Positions 1-6,347 of a DNA stretch of 10,102 nt are shown piece by piece. Under the pieces are notes generated by a model that was not told where the DNA came from, ran no database searches, and worked only from the letters and a program-made list of their open reading frames with translations. Source of the stretch: an uncultured Flavobacteriaceae bacterium. GTDB lineage: Bacteria; Bacteroidota; Bacteroidia; Flavobacteriales; Flavobacteriaceae. The translations under genes and the position numbers were made by a program. The stretch is taken from positions 1 through 10,102 of the forward strand of contig CALIIP010000214.1 in NCBI GenBank assembly GCA_938018045.1. Reading direction: 5' to 3'. How positions within the stretch are numbered: position 1 is the first letter of the stretch; each line of letters opens with the position of its first letter.

Positions 1-560
1 ATTTTATTTTTATACACAGTTTCTTCAAACCAAGTATGAGCATTTGTACCTGAAGCTCCTAATAAACTTACCATTTTATCATACTCATTAGCAATTGCTA
101 ATTTAGATGCTTCATGAGAAACCTTATCAATTTCACGATATAATGCTTCTTTTTTTGCAGGATCAGATTCTGCTCTATGTTGTTCATATAAATCAGAAAT
201 CTGAGCAATTAATTTTTCTTCTGCTTCCCAATCTGTAGTCGCGATATCATCAGTCCCTTTAAATACCATGTGCTCTAAATAGTGAGCCAATCCTGTACTT
301 TCTTTAGGATCATAATTAGAACCTGCTCTTACTGGAATATAAGTTTGGATTGTTGGTTCGTCTTGATTCTGACTTAAATATACTTTAAGTCCATTTTCCA
401 ATGTATACAAACGTAATCCTGTAGGATCGTTTTCTACAGTTTCATAAGAGTAACCATTTGCATCTGTATGAGAAGTTTCAGCATAGTCAGCCGTTTTCTT
501 ACAACTTACAAGCAATAGCATTGCAAATAAAGCAATTAAATAATTTGATTTCATTTTCAT
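1..560 (-). CDS. M16 family zinc metalloprotease, lipoprotein (5' part, runs off left edge)
   Basis: The first 186 codons of an insulinase/pitrilysin-type (M16) peptidase are present; the rest lies beyond base 1. Residues 1-20 form a lipoprotein signal: Met-Lys start, hydrophobic stretch, then the lipobox LVSC with Cys20, so the protein is probably exported and lipid-anchored. The inverted zinc motif HYLEH is at residues 93-97 (His93 and His97 bind zinc, Glu96 is the catalytic base), followed by the family's GTNAHTWFEETVY stretch at 171-183. Between them, residues 112-163 are rich in Glu, Lys and Ala and look like an inserted helical hairpin. The third zinc ligand should lie beyond the edge. 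Family members degrade peptides or process exported proteins; the substrate here is unknown. ATG at 560 is chosen; ATG at 554, two codons later, is equally possible and gives the same mature protein. The gene has its own promoter at 606-636. Confidence 0.93.
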   Translation of the reverse strand, partial: MKMKSNYLIALFAMLLLVSCKKTADYAETSHTDANGYSYETVENDPTGLRLYTLENGLKVYLSQNQDEPTIQTYIPVRAGSNYDPKESTGLAHYLEHMVFKGTDDIATTDWEAEEKLIAQISDLYEQHRAESDPAKKEALYREIDKVSHEASKLAIANEYDKMVSLLGASGTNAHTWFEETVYKNK

Positions 561-594
561 TCTTTTAATTTTTATAGTTTAGTTATTTCATAAA

Positions 595-630
595 AAAAGT
601 CTGTTCAAATATACTTAAGAACAGACTTTT
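595..630 (-). terminator. Rho-independent terminator of sucD
   Basis: A perfect 12-base inverted repeat is present: AAAAGTCTGTTC (595-606) and GAACAGACTTTT (619-630), with a 12-base loop. Read on the minus strand the stem is followed directly by a run of seven T (598-592), as expected of an intrinsic terminator 27 bases after the sucD stop codon. The plus-strand reading also ends in T residues, but no plus-strand gene ends here. Confidence 0.88.
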
Positions 631-636
631 AACAAA
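606..636 (-). promoter_or_regulatory. Bacteroidota-type promoter for the M16 protease gene
   Basis: On the minus strand TTTG (636-633) is followed by exactly 19 bases and then TATATTTG (613-606). This matches the known Bacteroidota consensus TTTG, about 19 bases, TAnnTTTG at every fixed position. Transcription would start near base 600, leaving a leader of about 40 bases before the ATG at 560. The element lies inside the sucD terminator hairpin: the -7 box occupies most of the loop. Assignment is by motif only. Confidence 0.7.
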
Positions 637-657
637 TATTTTAGTTATTTATTATGA

Positions 658-1530
658 TTAGTTTAACACTTCTGCAACTTTTTTTCCTATCTCAGCAGGA
701 GAATCAACAACATGAATTCCATTTTCTCTTAATATTCTCATTTTTGCTTGTGCTGTATCATCATCTCCACCTACAATTGCTCCTGCATGTCCCATTGTAC
801 GTCCAGCAGGTGCAGTTTGACCAGCAATAAATCCAACAACTGGTTTCTTGTTTCCAGTAGCCTTAATCCATCTTGCAGCATCAGCTTCAAGATTTCCTCC
901 AATTTCACCAATCATTACAATTGCTTCTGTTTCTGGATCATTCATTAATAACTCAACAGCTTCTTTAGTAGTCGTTCCAATAATAGGATCTCCACCTATA
1001 CCAATTGCTGTAGTTATTCCAAAACCTTGCTTTACAACTTGATCAGCAGCTTCGTATGTTAAAGTTCCTGACTTTGATACAATTCCTACTTTTCCTTTTT
1101 TGAAGATAAATCCTGGCATAATACCAACTTTAGCCTCGCCTGGAGTAATAACTCCTGGACAATTTGGACCTACTAAGCGACAGTCTTTTGCGTCAATATA
1201 ATTTTTTACTTTTACCATATCTGAAACAGGAATTCCTTCTGTAATACAAATAATTACTTTAATTCCTGCGTCTGCAGCTTCCATAATTGCATCTGCAGCA
1301 AATGCTGGCGGAACAAAAATAATAGATACATCTGCTCCTGCTTTTTCAACAGCATCTGCAACTGTATTAAATACTGGACGTTCTAAATGTGTTTGACCTC
1401 CTTTTCCTGGAGTAACACCTCCAACTACATTTGTACCGTATTCTATCATCTGTGAAGCATGAAAAGTTCCTTCACTTCCTGTAAAACCTTGCACTATAAT
1501 CTTTGAATTTTTATTTACGAGAACGCTCAT
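658..1530 (-). CDS. sucD: Succinyl-CoA synthetase (succinate-CoA ligase), alpha subunit
   Basis: This is the alpha subunit of the TCA-cycle enzyme that interconverts succinyl-CoA and succinate with ATP or GTP formation; it acts in the cytoplasm as a complex with SucC. The 290-residue length matches the usual 288-290. Residues 13-46 hold the Gly-rich N-terminal CoA-binding segment (GFTGSEGTFH and VTPGKGG). The phosphorylated active-site histidine is His248 in TMGHAGAIVGG, equivalent to His246 of the E. coli protein. The nucleotide specificity lies in SucC, which is not in this window, so the two subunit genes are not adjacent here. The gene follows the lipid A operon on the same strand after 75 bases, has a candidate promoter of its own, and is closed by the terminator at 595-630. 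No Shine-Dalgarno sequence precedes the ATG; the region is A/T only. Confidence 0.98.
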   Translation of the reverse strand: MSVLVNKNSKIIVQGFTGSEGTFHASQMIEYGTNVVGGVTPGKGGQTHLERPVFNTVADAVEKAGADVSIIFVPPAFAADAIMEAADAGIKVIICITEGIPVSDMVKVKNYIDAKDCRLVGPNCPGVITPGEAKVGIMPGFIFKKGKVGIVSKSGTLTYEAADQVVKQGFGITTAIGIGGDPIIGTTTKEAVELLMNDPETEAIVMIGEIGGNLEADAARWIKATGNKKPVVGFIAGQTAPAGRTMGHAGAIVGGDDDTAQAKMRILRENGIHVVDSPAEIGKKVAEVLN

Positions 1531-1566
1531 TTAATATATTTTTATTTGTTGATTTATTTACTGATG

Positions 1567-1574
1567 CAAATTTA
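1567..1574 (-). promoter_or_regulatory. Candidate -7 promoter element for sucD
   Basis: TAAATTTG on the minus strand (1574-1567) fits the Bacteroidota -7 consensus TAnnTTTG and lies 36 bases before the sucD start codon, in the 75-base gap after the lpxD-like gene. No good TTTG is found 19 bases upstream, so the -33 element is weak or absent. No terminator hairpin is visible in the gap, so read-through from the upstream operon is also likely. Confidence 0.45.
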
Positions 1575-1605
1575 CACTTTTTGTATCTTGATTTGTTTAA
1601 TAATT

Positions 1606-2520
1606 TTATTTTTTTGTCAACCTTTTTATTGCTGCAAGTCCTTTCAACTGTTCGCGTGCTTCTTGAATCGGATTTCCAGCATAAACTTTACCTCCTGCAA
1701 CAGATTTTGTAACACCTGTTTGACCTAAAATCACCGCTTTCTTACCAATAGTAACATCACTTCTTACTCCTACTTGTCCCCAAATTGTAACTTCATCTTC
1801 AACAATAACACAACCTGCAATTCCAACTTGTGATGCTATCAAGCATTTTTTTCCAATGATTGTATCATGGCCAATTTGGACTAAGTTGTCAATTTTTGTA
1901 CCTTCTCCAATTGTCGTTTCTCCAGTTACACCTCTATCAATAGTGCAATTAGAACCAATATCTACATTGTCTTCTAGTACTACTTTTCCGCCTGAAATAA
2001 GTTTATCATAGCCTTCTGGACGGTTTTTATAGTAAAAAGCATCTGCGCCTAAAACTGTTCCTGAATGAATCGTTACATTATCACCAATAATTGCATCATC
2101 ATAGATTGAAACATTTGAATGAATCAAACAATTTTTACCGATTCTCACATTATTTCCTATAAAAGTATTAGGCTGAATAATTGTATTTTCTCCAATTTGG
2201 GCAGTATCAGAAATAGAGGTTCTTGATGGTATAAACGAGTTAAAATATTTTGTTAATTTATTAAAATCTCGAAAAGGGTCATCAGAAATTAAAAGTGCTT
2301 TCCCTTCAGGACAATCTACTTTTTTATTTATCAATATAATAGTAGCAGCAGATTGCAGCGCTTTATCATAATATTTTGGATGATCAACAAAAACAATATC
2401 TCCTTTTTCTACAACATGAATTTCATTCATCCCAAAAACAGGAAAATCATCAACTCCAATATATTCAGAATTGATGATTTTAGCTATTTCTTTTAAAGTT
2501 TGTTGAGAATTGAACTTCAT
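1606..2520 (-). CDS. Second LpxD-like acyltransferase (left-handed beta-helix)
   Basis: A 304-residue hexapeptide-repeat protein related to LpxD, the N-acyltransferase that adds the second 3-hydroxy fatty acid to UDP-3-O-acyl-glucosamine. Residues 1-95 form an LpxD-type N-terminal domain and about 104-285 are repeats of the left-handed beta-helix. His218 in QIGHD matches the catalytic His239 of E. coli LpxD. It differs from the canonical copy at 5275-6315: the uridine-site motif FLSNPKY becomes FVDHPKY (Asn to His47), the GADGFGF loop becomes GADAFYY, and the position of E. coli His276 is Asp255. These changes suggest another acyl donor or acceptor, or an altered role. The start overlaps the efp stop by one base (TAATG), indicating translational coupling. 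Automatic annotation would call it lpxD; I leave the symbol empty because the paralogue at 5275-6315 better deserves it. Confidence 0.85.
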   Translation of the reverse strand: MKFNSQQTLKEIAKIINSEYIGVDDFPVFGMNEIHVVEKGDIVFVDHPKYYDKALQSAATIILINKKVDCPEGKALLISDDPFRDFNKLTKYFNSFIPSRTSISDTAQIGENTIIQPNTFIGNNVRIGKNCLIHSNVSIYDDAIIGDNVTIHSGTVLGADAFYYKNRPEGYDKLISGGKVVLEDNVDIGSNCTIDRGVTGETTIGEGTKIDNLVQIGHDTIIGKKCLIASQVGIAGCVIVEDEVTIWGQVGVRSDVTIGKKAVILGQTGVTKSVAGGKVYAGNPIQEAREQLKGLAAIKRLTKK

Positions 2521-3086
2521 TACTCCTTCACTCTTTCTTGGTATTGACCTTTGTCTGTACTCACTTTAATTTTGTCTCCTTCGTTGATAAACAATGGAAC
2601 ATTTACTTCGGCTCCTGTTTCTACAGTTGCAGGTTTAGTAGCATTGGTTGCAGTGTTTCCTTTAACTCCAGGTTCTGTTGCTGTTACTTCTAAAATTACA
2701 CTCGCAGGCATATCAACCGATAAAGGCATATTATCTTCAGAATTGATAATAATTGTAACGATTTCTCCTTCTTTCATCAATTCTGGAACATCTAATGCAC
2801 TCTTTTGAAGTTGAATTTGAGAGTAATCTTGCTCATTCATAAAATGATACATATCACCATCATTATACAAATATTGAAATTTATGAGTTTCAACTCTTAC
2901 ATCATCAATTTTTCTTCCTGCAGGGAATGTATTATCAATTACTTTTCCGTTAGTTACACTTTTTAATTTTGTTCTAACAAATGCTGGTCCTTTTCCAGGT
3001 TTAACGTGTAAAAACTCTACTACTTTATATATATCGTTATTGTATTTAATACACAATCCGTTTCTAATATCTGATGTTGTTGCCAT
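2520..3086 (-). CDS. efp: Translation elongation factor P
   Basis: EF-P binds ribosomes stalled at polyproline stretches and promotes peptide bond formation. The 188-residue length is normal. The N-terminal KOW-like domain (about 1-65) carries the conserved loop KPGKGPAF at 29-36; Lys32 at its tip is equivalent to the Lys34 that is modified in E. coli. Two OB-fold domains follow, ending in the family signature around GDKIKVSTDKGQY (about residues 170-182). I see no modification-enzyme gene in the window. The gene lies 20 bases after lpxA and overlaps the following lpxD-like gene by one base, so it is transcribed within the lipid A operon. Confidence 0.97.
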   Translation of the reverse strand: MATTSDIRNGLCIKYNNDIYKVVEFLHVKPGKGPAFVRTKLKSVTNGKVIDNTFPAGRKIDDVRVETHKFQYLYNDGDMYHFMNEQDYSQIQLQKSALDVPELMKEGEIVTIIINSEDNMPLSVDMPASVILEVTATEPGVKGNTATNATKPATVETGAEVNVPLFINEGDKIKVSTDKGQYQERVKE

Positions 3087-3106
3087 TTCTAATTTTAAAT
3101 TATTTT

Positions 3107-3889
3107 TTAATTTCCTGTATAACCTTTCATTATACCTCTTTGTGAACTACTTATAAACTGAATTATATTGTCTCTTTCTGGAGTTGCTTCAAACTCAGCT
3201 TCTAAAATTCCAAGTGCCTGTGAAGTATTATAATTTTTTTGATATAATACTCTAAATATATTCTGTATCTCTCTTATTTTTTCTGTAGAAAAACCTTTTC
3301 TTCTCAATCCTATTGAATTAATTCCAACATATGATAAAGGTTCTTTTGCTGCTTTTGTATATGGCGGAACATCTTTTCTTACCAATGAACCTCCAGAAAC
3401 CATTGCATGATCACCAATATGGATGAATTGATGAATTGCTGAAAGTCCTCCAATAATTGCATTTTTACCAATAATAACATGACCTCCAAGCGCAACACCG
3501 TTTACAATAATTGATTTGTTACCAACAACACAATCATGTGCAATATGTGCAGTTGCCATAATTAAACAATCATCTCCAATGACAGTTTTTCCAGAAGCAC
3601 TTGTTCCTCTGTTAATAGTAACACATTCTCTGATAGTTACATCGTTTCCTATAACAGTTAAAGAGTCTTCGCCTTCAAACTTTAAATCTTGTGGAATTGC
3701 AGAGATTACTGCACCAGGAAAAATACGGCAATTCTTACCGATTCTTGCCCCTTCCATTATGGTGACATTAGATCCAATCCAAGTTCCAGAACCAATTTTT
3801 ACATTATGATGAATGGTTGTAAATGGTTCTACAACAACATTTCTAGCAATTTTTGCTGATGGATGAATATATGCTAATGGTTGGTTCAT
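3107..3889 (-). CDS. lpxA: UDP-N-acetylglucosamine O-acyltransferase, first step of lipid A synthesis
   Basis: LpxA transfers a 3-hydroxyacyl chain from acyl carrier protein to the 3-OH of UDP-GlcNAc in the cytoplasm, the first and reversible step of lipid A synthesis. The 260-residue length is typical (E. coli 262). Hexapeptide repeats (I/V-G-x-x-x) run from about residue 8 to 185, followed by the helical C-terminal domain with GLRRKGFS. The motif AHIAHD at 114-119 contains His118, equivalent to catalytic His125 of E. coli; His115, His137 and His153 match His122, His144 and His160. Gly166 aligns with E. coli Gly173, the residue that sets the acyl-length ruler, so a long chain (about C14 or longer) is expected by homology. 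The start is 4 bases after the lpxC-fabZ stop, so the two are almost certainly co-translated. Confidence 0.97.
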   Translation of the reverse strand: MNQPLAYIHPSAKIARNVVVEPFTTIHHNVKIGSGTWIGSNVTIMEGARIGKNCRIFPGAVISAIPQDLKFEGEDSLTVIGNDVTIRECVTINRGTSASGKTVIGDDCLIMATAHIAHDCVVGNKSIIVNGVALGGHVIIGKNAIIGGLSAIHQFIHIGDHAMVSGGSLVRKDVPPYTKAAKEPLSYVGINSIGLRRKGFSTEKIREIQNIFRVLYQKNYNTSQALGILEAEFEATPERDNIIQFISSSQRGIMKGYTGN

Positions 3890-3893
3890 GCGT

Positions 3894-5282
3894 TTATTTT
3901 TTAGCTATTTGTGCCATTAATTGTGCTTCTGCGACTAATTTGTTATTTGCATATGCGTAGGCTTGCATATGACATATACCGCGTCTTATAGGTGTTATCA
4001 GTTCACAACTAAAAATTAGCGTATCTCCTGGCAATACCTTTTGTTTAAATTTGACATTGTCCATTTTCATGAAATACGTCAAATAATTTTCTGGATCTGG
4101 TACTGTACTTAATACTAAAATACCTCCACACTGTGCCATGGCCTCTACTTGTAAAACTCCTGGCATAACTGGTGCTCCAGGAAAATGTCCAACAAAGAAA
4201 TTTTCGTTCATCGTAACATTTTTCATTCCAACTACATGTTTATCTGAAAGTTCTAAAATTCTATCAATCAATAAAAATGGTGGCCTGTGAGGTAAAATAC
4301 TCATAATCTTATGAATATCCATCAAAGGTGGCTCATTTAAATCAAAATGTGGAACTTTATTTCTTTTTTCAGTTTTGATAATCTTAGCCAACTTTTTTGC
4401 AAATGCTGTATTTACTAAATGTCCTGGTTTGTTGGCAATTATTTTACCTCTAATACGAGTACCAACTAATGCTAAATCTCCAATTACATCTAATAATTTA
4501 TGTCGTGCTGCTTCGTTTGTCCAATGTAATGTTAAATTATCTAAAATTCCGTTTGGTTGAACATGAATTTCTTTTCTATTAAATGCCTTTTTTAATTTTT
4601 CTGTTGTTTCTGGTGAAATAACTTTATCTACATATACAATTGCATTGTTTAAATCGCCTCCTTTTATCAAGTCATTTTCAAGAAGCATTTCGATTTCATG
4701 CAAAAAACTAAATGTTCTCGCTGCTGCTATTTCTTCTTTAAAATCTGACAACTTATTTAAAGTGGCATTTTGAGTTCCTAAGACTTTTGTTCCAAAATCA
4801 ACTATTGTTGTTACTTGATATTCATCGGCAGGCATCAAAATTATTTCGCTGCCTGTCAGTTCATCTTTATAAGAAATCACTTCTTTTACAATGTATTCTT
4901 CTCTTTCTGCATCTTGCTCTTCTATTCCTGCTTCTTCAAGTGCTTCTACAAAAAACTTAGATGAACCATCCATAATTGGAGGTTCTGGAGCGTTAATTTC
5001 TATAATTGCATTATCTATTTCTAATGAATAAAGTGCAGCTAAAACATGTTCTGAAGTATTAATCTGTACACCTCGTTTTTCAAGATTAGTTCCTCGTTGT
5101 GTACTTATTACATAACTTGCATCTGCTTCAATAATAGGTGAACCTTCTAAATCTAAACGTATAAAAGCGTAACCGTGATTTACAGGCGCAGGTTTAAAAG
5201 TCATTGTTACTTGATTACCTGTGTGCAATCCAACACCTGAAAGAGATACTTCTTTTTTTATGGTTCTTTGATTCTTATTCAT
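3894..5282 (-). CDS. lpxC-fabZ: LpxC-FabZ fusion: UDP-3-O-acyl-GlcNAc deacetylase / 3-hydroxyacyl-ACP dehydratase
   Basis: A 462-residue two-enzyme fusion. Residues 1-305 are LpxC, the zinc deacetylase that catalyses the committed step of lipid A synthesis: SEHVLAAL gives Glu78 (base) and His79 (zinc), HKLLDVIGDLAL gives His261 and Asp265 (zinc), and GH at 287-288 gives His288 (active site). Residues 318-462 are FabZ, which dehydrates 3-hydroxyacyl-ACP in fatty acid elongation: LPHRPPFLLIDRI at 330-342, His366 in GHFPG and Glu380 in GVLQVEAMAQ are the catalytic signature. A short charged linker (303-316) joins them. Both active sites look intact. LpxA and LpxD use the same 3-hydroxyacyl-ACP pool that FabZ consumes, so the fusion ties the two competing fluxes to a fixed ratio. 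This fusion is known in Bacteroidota. The start overlaps the lpxD stop by 8 bases. Confidence 0.97.
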   Translation of the reverse strand: MNKNQRTIKKEVSLSGVGLHTGNQVTMTFKPAPVNHGYAFIRLDLEGSPIIEADASYVISTQRGTNLEKRGVQINTSEHVLAALYSLEIDNAIIEINAPEPPIMDGSSKFFVEALEEAGIEEQDAEREEYIVKEVISYKDELTGSEIILMPADEYQVTTIVDFGTKVLGTQNATLNKLSDFKEEIAAARTFSFLHEIEMLLENDLIKGGDLNNAIVYVDKVISPETTEKLKKAFNRKEIHVQPNGILDNLTLHWTNEAARHKLLDVIGDLALVGTRIRGKIIANKPGHLVNTAFAKKLAKIIKTEKRNKVPHFDLNEPPLMDIHKIMSILPHRPPFLLIDRILELSDKHVVGMKNVTMNENFFVGHFPGAPVMPGVLQVEAMAQCGGILVLSTVPDPENYLTYFMKMDNVKFKQKVLPGDTLIFSCELITPIRRGICHMQAYAYANNKLVAEAQLMAQIAKK

Positions 5283-6315
5283 TATTCTCTTTTAATTCTT
5301 TTATTTCCTTTTCCAATTGATATACTGTAGTCGCTAATTTTGGCAAATTCCTAAAGTGAATATGTGATTTATTCCAATCGTTGTAATTAAATGCATATGT
5401 ACCTTGAATCACTTCATTATCTTTGAAGTTACGTGAAACTCCAGATTGTGCTTGAATTTTAACGTTATTACCTATCGTTAAATGTCCAGCAAATCCTACT
5501 TGACCTCCAATTTGACAACTTTCACCAATTTTTGTAGATCCAGCAATTCCAGTTTGAGAAGCAATAACGGTATTTTTACCAACTTCTACATTATGAGCAA
5601 TCTGAATTTGATTGTCCAGCTTTACTCCTTTTCTTATAATAGTTGATCCTAAGGTTGCCCTATCAATAGTTGTGCAAGCACCAATATCAACATTGTCTTC
5701 TATGATTACTATACCAATTTGTGGTATTTTACTATATACTCCCTTTTCATTTGGAGCAAAACCAAAACCATCAGCGCCAATTACACAACCTGAGTTAATC
5801 ATACAATTTTTTCCAATTTGTGTTTCATGATAAATATTTACCCCTGAAAAAACAACAGTATTGTCTCCAATCACAACATCATTCCCAATATATGAATTTG
5901 GATATATCTTCACATCATTTCCAATTTTCACATTTTCACCAATATACACAAATGCTCCGATATAAGGGTTTTCTCCTATTATTGCGCTTTCGCTAATGTG
6001 ATTTGGTTTTTCTATATGTGATTTTGCTTGTTTTGATTGACTATAAAATTCTAATAATGTTGTAAAAGATTTATAGGCGTCATCAACTTTTAAAAGTGTT
6101 GCGCTTATTTCTCTTTCTGGATTAAATGTCTTATTAACCACAACAACAGAAGCTTTTGTGGTATAAATATATTCTTTATATTTTGGATTTGATAAAAATG
6201 TAAGTGAGCCTTTTTGCCCTTCTTCAATTTTTGAAAGTGTTGAAACTTCTACTAGAGGGTCTCCAATAACTTCTCCTCCTAAAATTTCTGCGATTTGGTT
6301 TGCGGTAAAATTCAT
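5275..6315 (-). CDS. lpxD: UDP-3-O-(3-hydroxyacyl)glucosamine N-acyltransferase
   Basis: LpxD adds the N-linked 3-hydroxyacyl chain to UDP-3-O-acyl-glucosamine, the third step of lipid A synthesis, in the cytoplasm. The 346-residue length is typical (E. coli 341). Residues 1-100 are the uridine-binding domain with FLSNPKY at 40-46; about 106-310 are the left-handed beta-helix, and the end (YQLEKEIKELKE) is the C-terminal helix that packs in the trimer. His241 in QIAHN matches catalytic His239 of E. coli, and His278 matches E. coli His276; GADGFGF at 180-186 is also intact. This is therefore the canonical copy, unlike the paralogue at 1606-2520. It follows the HD-domain gene by 32 bases and overlaps lpxC-fabZ by 8 bases. 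Confidence 0.96.
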   Translation of the reverse strand: MNFTANQIAEILGGEVIGDPLVEVSTLSKIEEGQKGSLTFLSNPKYKEYIYTTKASVVVVNKTFNPEREISATLLKVDDAYKSFTTLLEFYSQSKQAKSHIEKPNHISESAIIGENPYIGAFVYIGENVKIGNDVKIYPNSYIGNDVVIGDNTVVFSGVNIYHETQIGKNCMINSGCVIGADGFGFAPNEKGVYSKIPQIGIVIIEDNVDIGACTTIDRATLGSTIIRKGVKLDNQIQIAHNVEVGKNTVIASQTGIAGSTKIGESCQIGGQVGFAGHLTIGNNVKIQAQSGVSRNFKDNEVIQGTYAFNYNDWNKSHIHFRNLPKLATTVYQLEKEIKELKENNE

Positions 6316-6322
6316 ACAAGTG

Positions 6323-6330
6323 CAAAAATA
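6323..6330 (-). promoter_or_regulatory. Possible internal -7 element before lpxD
   Basis: TATTTTTG on the minus strand (6330-6323) fits TAnnTTTG and lies in the 32-base gap between the HD-domain gene and lpxD. The matching -33 position (6353-6350) reads TTTT instead of TTTG. Transcription from it would start within a few bases of the lpxD ATG, giving an almost leaderless message, so a chance match in A/T-rich DNA is quite possible. Confidence 0.28.
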
Positions 6331-6347
6331 AGAATTTTCTTTCTCAT

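Noticed and set aside
748..1042. Plus-strand open frames opposite sucD
   Set aside because: They lie antisense to a complete conserved gene, encode Ser/Cys-rich low-complexity peptides and have no homologous look.
1531..1605. Hairpin or small RNA in the A/T-rich gap before sucD
   Set aside because: No inverted repeat longer than a few bases is visible; only a candidate -7 box could be supported.
2551..2808. Plus-strand open frame opposite efp
   Set aside because: Shadow of the efp codons; no motif, no start signal.
3516..3809. Plus-strand open frame opposite lpxA
   Set aside because: Hexapeptide-repeat genes give long antisense frames by composition; nothing recognisable in the product.
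5275..5282. Possible frameshift at the lpxD/lpxC-fabZ junction
   Set aside because: Both proteins have complete conserved ends and starts; the 8-base overlap is ordinary translational coupling.
1606..6315. Two LpxD-type genes as a recent tandem duplication or assembly artefact
   Set aside because: The proteins differ in length and in many key residues, and the genes are separated by three others, so the split is old.
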